Part shown: in pieces, positions 43,269 through 54,200 of the stretch
How the letters are laid out: each line of letters begins with the position of its first letter
How positions within the stretch are numbered: the stretch's first letter is position 1
From: CAYOHG01 sp964465125
GTDB taxonomy: Bacteria; Planctomycetota; Phycisphaerae; UBA1845; Fen-1342
Direction: 5' to 3'
NCBI GenBank assembly: GCA_964465125.1
Contig: CAYXIO010000023.1
Coordinates: 1 to 56,384, forward strand
Length of the DNA stretch: 56,384 nt
Position numbers and translations under genes: made by a program
Notes under the pieces: model-generated
The model's input: the letters and a program-made list of their open reading frames with translations, nothing else
Told to the model about the DNA's origin: nothing
The model's database searches: none

Positions 43269-44516
43269 ATGCACCCACCGCACTGGGGTCTCGGTTTCGC
43301 TCGGCACGTGAATCTCCAGCCGCTCGCTGCGAGAGTGCTCGCGGTGGGGTTGCTGCTGGCGCCGCGGCTGTCGCTGGGGGACACGGTCCATCTCAATCAC
43401 GGCGGCGTGCTGGAAGGCCGCGTGCTGGATGAAAACGCCGAGCGCGTGCAGCTCCGCACCCTGGTCGGGATTGTCGCGGTACCGGCGGATGCGGTGGCGC
43501 GGATTGAGCGTGGTCCGTCGATCTTCGACGAATACGACCGCAAGCTGGCTGAGGCCGGGCAGACCGCCGAAGCGCGCTTCGAGCTTGGCAAGTGGTGTGA
43601 TGAGAGTGGTTTGCGCTCCGCGGCGCGCGAGCATTTCCGCGAAGCGATTGCCTTGGATTCAAATCACGCCGGCGCCCGCGCCGCGCTGGGTTTCGTGCGG
43701 GTCGGCGACGTGTGGGTGGACGGTCGCCGGGCGGCGGCGGAATCGGCGGCCAGCCAGCCGGCCGAAAAGGACCCCGAGCAGCTCATCCGCGCCATCCAGT
43801 CGCAGTGGTTCCAGAAAATTCGCGCGATCCGCGGCAATCTGCTGGAGAGCGGGGTCGACCGGCTCGTCCGCGACGGGCGCACAAAAATCGTGGAGATTCG
43901 CGACCCGCTGGCGATCCTGCCGCTGACGCGCGTGCTTTCCGACGGGAACCTGGCCGCGCGCGAGGCGCTGGTCACGTCGCTTTCGGCGTTTCGCGAGGAT
44001 GAAGCGACGCTGAACCTGGCGCTGCTAGCGCTCGCCGATTCGAGCGCCGAAATCCGCGCCCTGGCGCTGGCCGAACTCGTCAAGCGAGACGATCCGCGCG
44101 TCGTAGCGCAGCTCCGCAAGGCGCTGCTGAGCGACAGCGACGCGCTCATCCGCCGAGCGGCGATCGGCCTGGGCGCGCTGCACGCGCGCGAGGCGGTTCC
44201 CGATCTGATTCCGGTGCTCACGGCGCGTCGCCGCAAGGAAATCGAGGTGCCGGCGGCGAACTACTTCCAGACCTACCCGGCGGTGTTCAACCAGTCCACC
44301 TCGGTGGTCCTGGGCGATTCGCACATCGTCCAGCACTCGCCGGAGATCGGGTTCGCCGCCGCCGGCGGGTACGTGTTTCCCGCGACCACCTACGAGTCCC
44401 GGGAAGTGACGGTCTACCGCACTGAGGTGCTCGAGGCGCTGCGGCGAATCACGTCGCAGCCTTTCGGATTCGACGAGGCGGCTTGGCGCCGCTGGCATGA
44501 GGAGCAACTGCCATGA
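43269..44516 (+). CDS. Secreted HEAT-repeat protein, unknown function
   Basis: A 415-residue exported protein. Residues 1-37 contain a signal peptide (VLAVGLLLAPRLSLGD). A short beta domain follows (VHLNHGGVLEGRVLDENAERVQLRTLVGIVAVPADAVARIERG) that resembles an SH3-like scaffold, then a TPR-like helical pair and HEAT repeats from about 190 to 330 (LTRVLSDGNLAAREALVTSLS, LALADSSAEIRALALAELVK, ALLSDSDALIRRAAIGLGAL). The C-terminal EAAWRRWHEEQLP ends it. I start at ATG 43269, which has GCGGAG eight bases upstream; ATG 43218 is in frame but lengthens the leader. It overlaps the next gene by four bases. The pair looks like a small operon for an envelope or cargo-binding function that I cannot name. 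Confidence 0.82.
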   Translation: MHPPHWGLGFARHVNLQPLAARVLAVGLLLAPRLSLGDTVHLNHGGVLEGRVLDENAERVQLRTLVGIVAVPADAVARIERGPSIFDEYDRKLAEAGQTAEARFELGKWCDESGLRSAAREHFREAIALDSNHAGARAALGFVRVGDVWVDGRRAAAESAASQPAEKDPEQLIRAIQSQWFQKIRAIRGNLLESGVDRLVRDGRTKIVEIRDPLAILPLTRVLSDGNLAAREALVTSLSAFREDEATLNLALLALADSSAEIRALALAELVKRDDPRVVAQLRKALLSDSDALIRRAAIGLGALHAREAVPDLIPVLTARRRKEIEVPAANYFQTYPAVFNQSTSVVLGDSHIVQHSPEIGFAAAGGYVFPATTYESREVTVYRTEVLEALRRITSQPFGFDEAAWRRWHEEQLP

Positions 44517-45448
44517 CCCCGCGCAACCTGATCGCGCTCGGCCTTGGGGCCTGGTTGACATCCTTCGTCTTCGCGCAGGCCGCGGCGGACCGAGAGCTGC
44601 TCGCGCGGGCCGCGGCGGACCGCGCCGCGGCGCCGACCGCCGAGAGCGCCGCGCCGACCGCCCCGGCGCCGGCGGATGCTCTGGACGCCGAAGAAGCGCT
44701 GGCGCGGCGCGACGCAACGATGGCGCAGCTTCGCCTGGAGCTGGTCATCGCGCGGAAGGCGCTGCGGGCCGGCGACATGGCGGAAGCCGCGACGCGCGCC
44801 CACCAGGTGCTTGCGCTGGCGGCTGGTCTCCCGAGCGACCTGGACCTGTCCGAGCAGGAGCTGCAAGCCGAGGGCATTCTCGCCCGCGCGGCGCGTGCTG
44901 GTCTGGACGTTGAGCGGGGCGGCGCGGTGCGCAGCAACGACGGCGCGCTGACGGAGCGCCTGCGCGAAGACGAGACCCGCCGGCTGATCGAAGCCCGCGA
45001 GGCGCTGATCGCCCCGGCGCGCGAGATCACCTTCTCGTTCGACTGGCCGCGCATTTCCGCCTCGCGCGAGCGTTACGCCGGCGGACAGATGGTCCGCGGC
45101 CGGTCGTGGACCGACCCGCAGGGGCAGGAGTGGTATCCCGCACTGTATGACCTGCGCGAGCTGACCTACGTCACGCCCGACTTCGCGCCCTCCTTCTCGC
45201 TGGATGCGTCGGAGAACTACCGCAACACGGCGGACCGGGCGGCGCTGCGCTGGGGCAGCAGCATCTTCAACGGAACGGCCTACGACCTGGCCGCGGGAAT
45301 TCCGCTGCTGCAATACTTCGGCGGCGTCGACGAGGACGCGCTGCGTGGCCCGAAGTACAGCCTCGAGAAGCAGCGCCAGATCGTGCAGATGATCGACGCA
45401 TTTCTGCGGCAATCGACCGAGCCGCAGATGATCCCGCTGCTGCCGTAG
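44513..45448 (+). CDS. Secreted protein of unknown function, coupled to HEAT-repeat gene
   Basis: A 311-residue exported protein that starts with a signal peptide (IALGLGAWLTSFVFAQA, about 1-24). An Ala-rich helical region follows (about 25-170), with coiled-coil potential in LLARAAADRAAAP, AQLRLELVIARKALRAGDMAEAA and RLREDETRRLIEAREA. The C-terminal half (about 175-311) has conserved-looking motifs such as FSFDWPRISASRERY, LRELTYVTPDFAPSFSLDASE and QRQIVQMIDAFLRQS. I do not recognise a family. It is translationally coupled to the HEAT-repeat gene by an ATGA overlap at 44513-44516, so the two likely act together. Confidence 0.78.
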   Translation: MTPRNLIALGLGAWLTSFVFAQAAADRELLARAAADRAAAPTAESAAPTAPAPADALDAEEALARRDATMAQLRLELVIARKALRAGDMAEAATRAHQVLALAAGLPSDLDLSEQELQAEGILARAARAGLDVERGGAVRSNDGALTERLREDETRRLIEAREALIAPAREITFSFDWPRISASRERYAGGQMVRGRSWTDPQGQEWYPALYDLRELTYVTPDFAPSFSLDASENYRNTADRAALRWGSSIFNGTAYDLAAGIPLLQYFGGVDEDALRGPKYSLEKQRQIVQMIDAFLRQSTEPQMIPLLP

Positions 45449-45493
45449 GCTGCGACGCCTGACCGCCGGCCCGCCCGCGGTCATAATGCGGCG

Positions 45494-46666
45494 ATGCACA
45501 TTTGCCACGTGATCACGCGGCTGATCGTGGGCGGCGCGCAGGAAAACACGCTGCTGACCTGCGAAGGACTCGCCGCCCGCGGTCATCGCGTCACCCTGAT
45601 CAGCGGACCGACTCACGGCCCCGAAGGCAGTCTGGTGGAGCGCGCTCGCGCCGGCGGATACGAGCTCGTCGAGATGCCCGAGCTGATCCGCGCGGTGAAC
45701 CCCTGGTACGACGCCCGGGCGGTGCGCGAGCTGCGGGCCTGCTTCCTGCGCACCCGCCCCGAGGTGGTTCACACCCACAGCAGCAAGGCCGGCATCGTCG
45801 GCCGCTGGGCCGCCTTCCAGGCACGCGTGCCCATCATCGTTCACACCATCCACGGCATGAGTTTCAATCGCACGCAGCCGGCGCCTGTCCGTTGGATGTA
45901 TGCGACCCTTGAGCGTTGGGCGGCGCGGCGCTGCCACGCGATTGTGACCGTCGCCGACGCCATGATCGCGCAGAGCGTCGCGGCGCGCGTCTGCCGCCCG
46001 CAGAAGATGCGCACGATCTACTCGGGCATGGAGGTCGAGCGGTTCGACCCGGAACGCTACGACCGCGCCGCCCTGCGCGCCCGCTGGGGCTTCGCCGATG
46101 AGCACGTCGTGGCCGGGGCGGTCGCGCGGCTGTTCCGCCGCAAGGGGTATGAACAGCTTCTTCCGATCATGAGCCGCGCGGCGCAGCGCGAACCGCGTTT
46201 GCGATTCGTCTGGGTGGGCGACGGCGCCCAGCGTGGGGAATACGAGGCGGAGCTCGCCCGCCTCGGATTGCGCGATCGCACCGTGCTGACCGGGCTGGTG
46301 CGGCCGGAGGAAATCCCCGGCCTGCTGGCGGGCTTCGATGTCTTCACGCACGCCTCGCAGTGGGAGGGCCTGCCGCGCGCGGTCGTGCAGGGCCTGCTGA
46401 TGCGCGTTCCGGCGGTAGCGTTCGCGATTGACGGTACGCCGGAGGTCGTGCTCGACGGGCAGACGGGCCGAGTCGTGCCGCTGAACGACCTCGACGCGTT
46501 CACGCAGGCGGTCTGCGAGCTGGCGGCCGATGCGCAGCGACGGCGCGAGATGGGCGCCGCGGGCCGGGCGCTGTGCCTCGAACGCTTCGACGCCGCCGTC
46601 ATGGTCGATCAGCTTGCGGCGCTCTACAACGAGCTGGCGCTGAGGACCGCCTGCGCAACCGCCTGA
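45494..46666 (+). CDS. Family 4 glycosyltransferase (GT-B fold)
   Basis: A 390-residue retaining glycosyltransferase. The N-terminal Rossmann domain starts with HVITRLIVGGAQENTL, the phosphate- or lipid-interacting glycine loop. The C-terminal domain carries the GT4 EX7E-type region: HASQWEGLPRAVVQGLLMRVPAVAFAIDGTPEVV, with nucleotide-sugar contacts in VGDGAQRGEYEAELARLGL. It transfers a sugar from a nucleotide donor to a lipid or polysaccharide. Its 3' end overlaps the converging GT9 gene by 43 bases. The start ATG 45494 is the first of the conserved strand. Substrate unknown. Confidence 0.92.
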   Translation: MHICHVITRLIVGGAQENTLLTCEGLAARGHRVTLISGPTHGPEGSLVERARAGGYELVEMPELIRAVNPWYDARAVRELRACFLRTRPEVVHTHSSKAGIVGRWAAFQARVPIIVHTIHGMSFNRTQPAPVRWMYATLERWAARRCHAIVTVADAMIAQSVAARVCRPQKMRTIYSGMEVERFDPERYDRAALRARWGFADEHVVAGAVARLFRRKGYEQLLPIMSRAAQREPRLRFVWVGDGAQRGEYEAELARLGLRDRTVLTGLVRPEEIPGLLAGFDVFTHASQWEGLPRAVVQGLLMRVPAVAFAIDGTPEVVLDGQTGRVVPLNDLDAFTQAVCELAADAQRRREMGAAGRALCLERFDAAVMVDQLAALYNELALRTACATA

Positions 46667-47553
46667 GGATTCAGTCCCCAGGCAGGCCCCTCGGCGGGCG
46701 CGCCTTGCAACGCTTTTGCGAGCGGGCCCAGCGGTCGCCAAACCTGAGCCCGCGTCGGGCCGAACAACGTCACCGTGGCCGCGCCGAGCAGCGCCGCGAG
46801 GTGCGACGGGCCGGCGTCGTTTCCGAGCAGCACGTCCGCGCTGCTCAGCAGCGGCGTCAGCTCCCGCGCGGATTCGATCTCATGCGTTGTGAAGCGCGAT
46901 CGCAACCGCCGCCGCACTTCGGCCACGAGACGGTCGCGTTCGACCGGACCGAGTACGAACTCGATGGTGCCGCCGAGCTCCTGGATTCGGTCGGCCGTCT
47001 CAACGAAGCACTTCAGCGGCCAGCACTTGGCGACGCCCCCGCTGCCGGGATGAATCAGCACGCGCGGACTGCGGCGCGGATCATCCAGGTCGGTCGATGG
47101 GCTGCGCGCGGCGCGGGCGCGAACCCCACAGGCGTCGAGCAGCAGCCCTTGCTGCCGCAGGCGCTGGGCCCATTGCTCGCAGATGTGCGTTGTCGAATCG
47201 AGATCGGGCCGCACGTCCAGATGGTGGACCGTGCGAGCGCCCAGCGTGCGGAGTCGGTCTTCGAGGGATGAATCCGCACCGGACAGCGCGTTCAGCACGC
47301 GTCGACGGTCGAACAAGGATTGCAGCCCCGCCGGCGGTTCTGCCGCTTCATCGGCATGCAGCCAATGCAGGCCGAGCCCCTCGCTCGACCGCCGCCGCAC
47401 GCGCGGCCGCAAGGCGCTCAGGTCGCCCGGATCGATGCGCGAGATGACCTCGATCCCGTGCTGGGCTGCGCCAGGCAGCCGCCGCGCGAGCTGAATCGTC
47501 AGCGCCAGGTCTCCCAGCGCTCCGCCGTGAAGGATCAGCCAGTCGAGCGACAC
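46624..47553 (-). CDS. Family 9 glycosyltransferase (heptosyltransferase-like)
   Basis: A 309-residue GT9 protein, the family of LPS heptosyltransferases (WaaC/WaaF). Visible motifs are LILHGGALGDLALTIQLARRLP at the N-terminus, IHPGSGGVAKCWPLKCFVETA at about 170, and GNDAGPSHLAALLGAATVTLFGPT in the donor-binding domain. Its presence fits a diderm envelope with an LPS-like core, but the sugar could be another heptose or hexose. The start is GTG 47551-47553; a nearby ATG is out of frame. It converges with the GT4 gene and overlaps it by 43 bases, so both may be expressed at different times. Confidence 0.92.
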   Translation of the reverse strand: MSLDWLILHGGALGDLALTIQLARRLPGAAQHGIEVISRIDPGDLSALRPRVRRRSSEGLGLHWLHADEAAEPPAGLQSLFDRRRVLNALSGADSSLEDRLRTLGARTVHHLDVRPDLDSTTHICEQWAQRLRQQGLLLDACGVRARAARSPSTDLDDPRRSPRVLIHPGSGGVAKCWPLKCFVETADRIQELGGTIEFVLGPVERDRLVAEVRRRLRSRFTTHEIESARELTPLLSSADVLLGNDAGPSHLAALLGAATVTLFGPTRAQVWRPLGPLAKALQGAPAEGPAWGLNPQAVAQAVLSASSL

Positions 47554-47717
47554 GGGTCATGATACTCGGCGGATCGGCGCCGGCGGCGGCGGGCCGCGGT
47601 TCGGCGCGTTGCAACCGGGGTCGCGGGGCCGGGTATCAGTCGTGGTGTGCGGAGTCGGCCGCGGCGCGGACGGTCTGCGCCCGGCCGCCTCCTGCGGGGC
47701 GCGAGCGGAGAACGGCC

Positions 47718-48272
47718 ATGCGTTTTCAGCCCAATCGATTCGCCATCCTGTTCTCGGCGCTGGCGTTGAGCTCGTCGACGGGCGCCGGACCTGGATCGGA
47801 CTCCGAGCAGGAGAAACCGCGCCGCGCGCTGGTGTCCTGGTCGGGACCGAAGAGCGCGATCCACAAGCCGCTCTACCTCCGGGTTCAGGCCGCCGCCGAG
47901 TGGCGCGATCTGTGGGAGAAGCACCTCGGCCAAGTCGTCGAGCAGGACGTGCACCAGCGCCCGTTGCTTCCGGAGGTGGATTTCGACACCTGTACGGCGG
48001 TCGCGATCTTCTGCGGCGAGGGCTGGAACAGCGACGGGGTGGTGCTGGCGTCGCTCGAACAGCGCGAGAAGGATTTGCTGCTGCGCTTCGACCAAAGCAC
48101 CTATCAGACCGCGTCCGCGCTCGGTGGCGAAAACGACGACGGCGGCGTGCGCGTCTCGCCGTACGGCATTTTCCTGCTGCCGCGCGTTGCCACTCCGATC
48201 GTCATCGAGGAAAACGTCCAGCACCTCATCGGCCATCCGCCGAAGTGGAAGGAGCGGGCGCGGCTGCCGTAA
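47718..48272 (+). CDS. Secreted protein with a possible PrcB-C-like domain
   Basis: A 184-residue exported protein. Residues 1-23 are a signal peptide (FAILFSALALSSSTGAG). The body has AEWRDLWEKHLG, PEVDFDTCTAVAIFCGEGWNSDGVVLASL and VSPYGIFLLPR, which resemble the PrcB C-terminal domain found in bacterial secreted proteins. That match is by pattern only. I start at ATG 47718 with GCGGAG seven bases upstream, since earlier starts extend into a Gly/Arg-rich stretch with no signal peptide. The 3' end overlaps the converging MFS gene by 47 bases. Confidence 0.72.
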   Translation: MRFQPNRFAILFSALALSSSTGAGPGSDSEQEKPRRALVSWSGPKSAIHKPLYLRVQAAAEWRDLWEKHLGQVVEQDVHQRPLLPEVDFDTCTAVAIFCGEGWNSDGVVLASLEQREKDLLLRFDQSTYQTASALGGENDDGGVRVSPYGIFLLPRVATPIVIEENVQHLIGHPPKWKERARLP

Positions 48273-49509
48273 CATCGATTCGCGCGGGGCGCAGCGCGAA
48301 CGACAAGGCGACGATCGCGCCGACCGCTCCGGTCGGCCAGTAGCGGGTCAACGAGGTCGCGTCGCCGAGCGAATCGACCGCAAGCCCGAGCAGCGGCGCC
48401 AGCACCATGGTCGATAGGCGTTGCGCCTGGCTTTCGATCGACAGCACCGTCGCGCCCTGCGACTCGTCGGAATGGGCGTCGAACCGGCTGATCAGCACCG
48501 GCCGCCAGAGATTCTGCGCCACGTGCAGCAGCACGAAGCCGACGACGAGCGGAGTCGCCCACTCGCCCAGCGAGGACGCGGCGATGAGCGTGTACACGGA
48601 AGCACCCAGCAGCCAGTACCAGCGTGCCGCGCGCTCGGCGCCGCCGGCGGCGGTCTCGATGCGATGGGTATTGCGGCTCGCGGTCGCGGAAAGCAGATAG
48701 AGCACGAAGTAGACCGGACCGACGAGCAGCGAGGCCTGCTGGGCGTCGTTCCAGCGCTCGAGCCCCAGCCAGCGCCCGATCCACGCCAGCGCGACGAGCT
48801 GAAGCACGGGCTGCATGTAGCCCTTGACGGACTCGAAGACGCCTTCGAAGCCCATCGACTCCGTCATCAGGCGGCGCAGGTCGGGCTTGCGGATCGAATC
48901 ACGAACGGTCCGGAGCGTGTGCCTCCACACGGCGGAGAGCGAGGGGGTTTCGCTCTGCTCGCCCTCCAGGGCGCGCGGGTAGCCGAGGAAATTGATTACG
49001 TTCAGCCCGTACGGAACCGCCGCGAAGAAGAAGATCGTCTCGTAGTCGTGGCTGATCAAGACAAACAGGGCCGCCAGCAGCGTCGAGACCGCCGAGCCGA
49101 TCTGGCTCCACGAGCGCGTGAAGCCGTAGACGCGGGTGCGCTCCGCGGTGCGGCCCTGCATCCGCAGCCAGGTGAAGATCATGGCCTTGTGGGTGCCGGT
49201 GCGGAACGACTCGCCCACGCCGAAGAGGAACATCCCCGCGGCCAGCAGCGGCCAGTCGTCGGCGAAGCCGAAGACGAGGAAGCTGGCGATGTAGGCGAGG
49301 AAGGAGAAGATCATGGAGCGCCGCCGCCCGCAGACGTCGGCGATCGCGCCGGTGGGCACCTCGAGCAGGTTGACGGTGATCTCGCGAAACGCGATCAGCA
49401 GGCCGATCGCGAAGAAGCTCAGCCCCTTGTCGAGAAACGCGAGCGTGAGAAACGGCTCGAAGTAGCGCTGATTCTTCAGGAAGCCGTAGAGGCTGAAGCG
49501 AAAGAGCAT
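48226..49509 (-). CDS. Major facilitator superfamily transporter
   Basis: A 427-residue membrane transporter of the MFS fold with 12 predicted helices. The first helices (EPFLTLAFLDKGLSFFAIGLLIAF) are followed by the loop 2-3 signature EVPTGAIADVCGRRRSM, the MFS motif A. FGVGESFRTGTHKAMIFTWLRMQGR lies between helices 4 and 5. The second half has VGFVLLHVAQNLWRPVLISRFDAHSDESQGATVLSIESQAQRL. The substrate is unknown. I start at ATG 49507-49509. It is 38 bases downstream of gcvP in the same direction, so co-transcription with the glycine cleavage genes is possible. It overlaps the preceding secreted protein gene at its 3' end. Confidence 0.9.
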   Translation of the reverse strand: MLFRFSLYGFLKNQRYFEPFLTLAFLDKGLSFFAIGLLIAFREITVNLLEVPTGAIADVCGRRRSMIFSFLAYIASFLVFGFADDWPLLAAGMFLFGVGESFRTGTHKAMIFTWLRMQGRTAERTRVYGFTRSWSQIGSAVSTLLAALFVLISHDYETIFFFAAVPYGLNVINFLGYPRALEGEQSETPSLSAVWRHTLRTVRDSIRKPDLRRLMTESMGFEGVFESVKGYMQPVLQLVALAWIGRWLGLERWNDAQQASLLVGPVYFVLYLLSATASRNTHRIETAAGGAERAARWYWLLGASVYTLIAASSLGEWATPLVVGFVLLHVAQNLWRPVLISRFDAHSDESQGATVLSIESQAQRLSTMVLAPLLGLAVDSLGDATSLTRYWPTGAVGAIVALSFALRPARIDVTAAAPAPSTSADGR

Positions 49510-49547
49510 GGCGCTTGTCGCCTGTGATCGGGGCAACCGGCGCTGGA

Positions 49548-52490
<2,943 letters not shown>

Positions 52491-52653
52491 GGGGCGCTTC
52501 CCGGGATGGCTGGGGCTCAATCCGGACCGCCGCACGACGCCGCCCAATGCGCGTCCGCCGGACCGTCCAGGGTCGAACCGGCGATCGGGGCCGCCGCAAG
52601 AAAAGCGGCACGATCGCTCCGCGGCGCGGCATCGCGCCGAATCGGAATCCCGG

Positions 52654-52659
52654 ATTGTA
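52654..52659 (-). promoter_or_regulatory. Possible gcvP promoter -10 in the gcvH-gcvP gap
   Basis: The 276-bp gap 52491-52766 between gcvH and gcvP is long for an operon and contains no gene that I can support. On the minus strand TACAAT occurs at 52654-52659, about 165 bases before the gcvP ATG, in the only AT-rich patch. The -35 region is weak (TTCCCT about 16 bases upstream). It may give gcvP its own promoter. Confidence 0.3.
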
Positions 52660-52766
52660 ACGGAGAGCAGGGAACGGGGTGAGCGGTCGTCCGACCCCCG
52701 CGGGCTGTTGCGCGGCATGCCAGCCGAGGTCTGCGGGCCGGGCACGCCCGCACCGGCCGCCCGGGG

Positions 52767-53147
52767 TCAGTGAGCGATCATCTTCTCGTAGGCGTCCGCG
52801 TCCATCAGCTTTTCGAGCGGCTTCAGGTCGCTGCACGTGATCTTGAGCATCCAGCCTTTGCCCTGCGGATCGTCGTTGACGTACTCAGGGTGGTCGGCCA
52901 GCTCGCCGTTCACGGCCAGCACCTTGCCGCCGACGGCCGCGTAGAGCTCGCTGGTCGCCTTGACGGATTCGATCTCGCCAAACGCCGAGCCCGCCTTGAT
53001 TTCGGCCCCGACCTTGGGAAGCTCGACGTAGGTGATGTCGGTCAACTCGTCGGCAGCGAACTTGGTGATGCCAATGGTCACCGTACCGCCTTCAACCAGA
53101 AACCACTCGTGCGTCTGGGCGTACTTGCAGTCCTTGCGAACGGCCAT
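52767..53147 (-). CDS. gcvH: Glycine cleavage system H protein
   Basis: GcvH is the lipoyl shuttle of the glycine cleavage system, carrying the aminomethyl group between P, T and L proteins. The 126-residue length is normal. The lipoyl lysine is K63 in GEIESVKATSELYA. THEWF (12-16) and GITKFAADELTDITYVELP (26-44) are typical. The ATG 53145-53147 is preceded by GGGAGAG at good spacing. It is the first gene of a minus-strand set gcvH-gcvP-MFS. No glycine riboswitch is evident in the leader. Confidence 0.97.
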   Translation of the reverse strand: MAVRKDCKYAQTHEWFLVEGGTVTIGITKFAADELTDITYVELPKVGAEIKAGSAFGEIESVKATSELYAAVGGKVLAVNGELADHPEYVNDDPQGKGWMLKITCSDLKPLEKLMDADAYEKMIAH

Positions 53148-53211
53148 GCCGGTCTCTCCCGATAGTGCCGCTGCAAGACCCGAGCGCGGCAGCTTGTCGG
53201 AAAGATTCTAC

Positions 53212-53231
53212 TTGTCCATGGCGGCGGACAA
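53212..53231. promoter_or_regulatory. Inverted repeat upstream of gcvH
   Basis: TTGTCC (53212-53217) and GGACAA (53226-53231) are perfect inverted arms around an eight-base spacer, about 65 bases upstream of the gcvH ATG. On the minus strand TAGAAT lies at 53206-53211, adjoining the repeat, and TTGTCC on that strand is a -35-like box 15 bases upstream. The element could be a promoter and operator combined. GACAACAG occurs again at 53269-53276. The gcvH-DUF2934 gap is otherwise empty. Confidence 0.4.
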
Positions 53232-53321
53232 CAGAGCCCGAATGTGAGCGTTAACCGCGACGGCGCGCGACAACAGCGGTCGGCGAATCACGATTGGCTC
53301 AGCAGGGCCGGAGACGGGAGC

Positions 53322-53612
53322 TCAACGGGACTTCAACGGCAAGCGGCGCTCTTCGCGCAGCTCGCGCTCGGCCTGGACCCAGTCCGCGAACGGATCGCCT
53401 GCGGCGCCATGGCGGCGCTGATAGATTTCGTACGCCCGCTGACGAATTTCCGCCTCGGTCGGCTCCTTCGTGCTTATCGGCGGTGACTCCGGAACCAGGG
53501 CGGAAATGTCGGTGGTCACGACGGCACTTGCGGGCGCCCGACGGATCGGAACCACGCGTGTCGGCTTCGGCTCCGAAGCGGGGTTGTTGGGCTGCTTGGA
53601 CTTCCGGGCCAC
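53322..53612 (-). CDS. Small DUF2934 protein
   Basis: A 96-residue protein whose C-terminal half is a DUF2934 motif: PTEAEIRQRAYEIYQRRHGAAGDPFADWVQAERELR. The N-terminal half is Lys/Pro/Arg-rich and probably disordered. The function is unknown; members are common in soil and freshwater bacteria. I start at GTG 53610-53612 because GGGGAGGG lies about eight bases upstream. An upstream frame with many Arg/Ala/His looks non-coding. An extended -10 (TGC-TAGACT) sits at 53678-53686 on the minus strand, about 65 bases before the start. It diverges from the cold-shock gene. Confidence 0.8.
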   Translation of the reverse strand: MARKSKQPNNPASEPKPTRVVPIRRAPASAVVTTDISALVPESPPISTKEPTEAEIRQRAYEIYQRRHGAAGDPFADWVQAERELREERRLPLKSR

Positions 53613-53903
53613 GAAAGAACCCTCCCCAGTGGCAATCAGATGAGGGGCTCGTCTGCAAACCTCCATGTCAGCGCGGCAGTCTAGCACAAAGGCCGGCGGG
53701 CTTCCATTCGCACCGCGGGCGATTGCGTGTGGCGGCGAATCGACCCGTGTCGCCTGGAGCGCCGTTGACAACCGGCCCCGCAGCCCCGAATGTACTCGCC
53801 TCGATGCCGTCGGCGCTTGTCCAGGAGATGCCAGCCGGTAACGGCGTTCGTCGACGCATTTCCCGTCGGCGGCTCGAAGTCTCTGCAGTTGAGGCATTCG
53901 GTT
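53613..53903. promoter_or_regulatory. Divergent region between DUF2934 gene and cold-shock gene
   Basis: This 291-bp gap has no gene. Two promoter-like signals are seen. On the minus strand TGCTAGACT at 53678-53686 is an extended -10 for the DUF2934 gene. On the plus strand a consensus -35 TTGACA is at 53765-53770, with only a weak -10 (GAATGT) 17 bases later, giving the cold-shock mRNA a leader of about 105 bases. Long leaders are typical of cspA-type genes, where they act as thermosensors. Confidence 0.45.
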
Positions 53904-54107
53904 ATGCAGCGCGGTACAGTCAAGTGGTTCAATGACGAAAAGGGCTTCGGGTTCATCAAGGCCGAGAGCGGTCCGGACGTCTTCGTGCACCACACGGAGA
54001 TCAAGGCGAACGGCTTCCGCACCCTGCGGGAGGGTCAGGCCGTGGAGTTCGAGATGGCGGACGGCCCCAAGGGCCCCAAGGCCACGAACGTGACGCCGGT
54101 GGAGTAA
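53904..54107 (+). CDS. Cold-shock protein (CspA family)
   Basis: A 67-residue OB-fold protein that binds single-stranded RNA or DNA and melts RNA structure at low temperature. The RNP1 motif KGFGFIK (13-19) and RNP2 VFVHHTEI (26-33) are intact, and the N-terminal GTVKWFND is the family start. Length is exactly that of CspA homologues. ATG 53904 was chosen as the conserved start; an upstream frame would add an Arg-rich leader. It diverges from the DUF2934 gene. Confidence 0.96.
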   Translation: MQRGTVKWFNDEKGFGFIKAESGPDVFVHHTEIKANGFRTLREGQAVEFEMADGPKGPKATNVTPVE

Positions 54108-54200
54108 CCTCGCCGGCTCGGCAGCAACATCGAATCAGGAGTAAACTTCCGGCCGCCGCGGGACGCCCCCGGTGGCCGGGTCGTTTCTGTTGACGAGAGG

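Noticed and set aside
53148..53321. Glycine riboswitch before gcvH
   Set aside because: The leader lacks the conserved tandem GGAGAG and GCCGAAGG-type helices; GGGAGAG near the ATG is better explained as the ribosome-binding site.
53613..53993. Upstream extension of the DUF2934 frame
   Set aside because: The extra 127 residues are Arg/Ala/His-rich without a domain, and GTG 53612 has a strong GGGGAGGG upstream.
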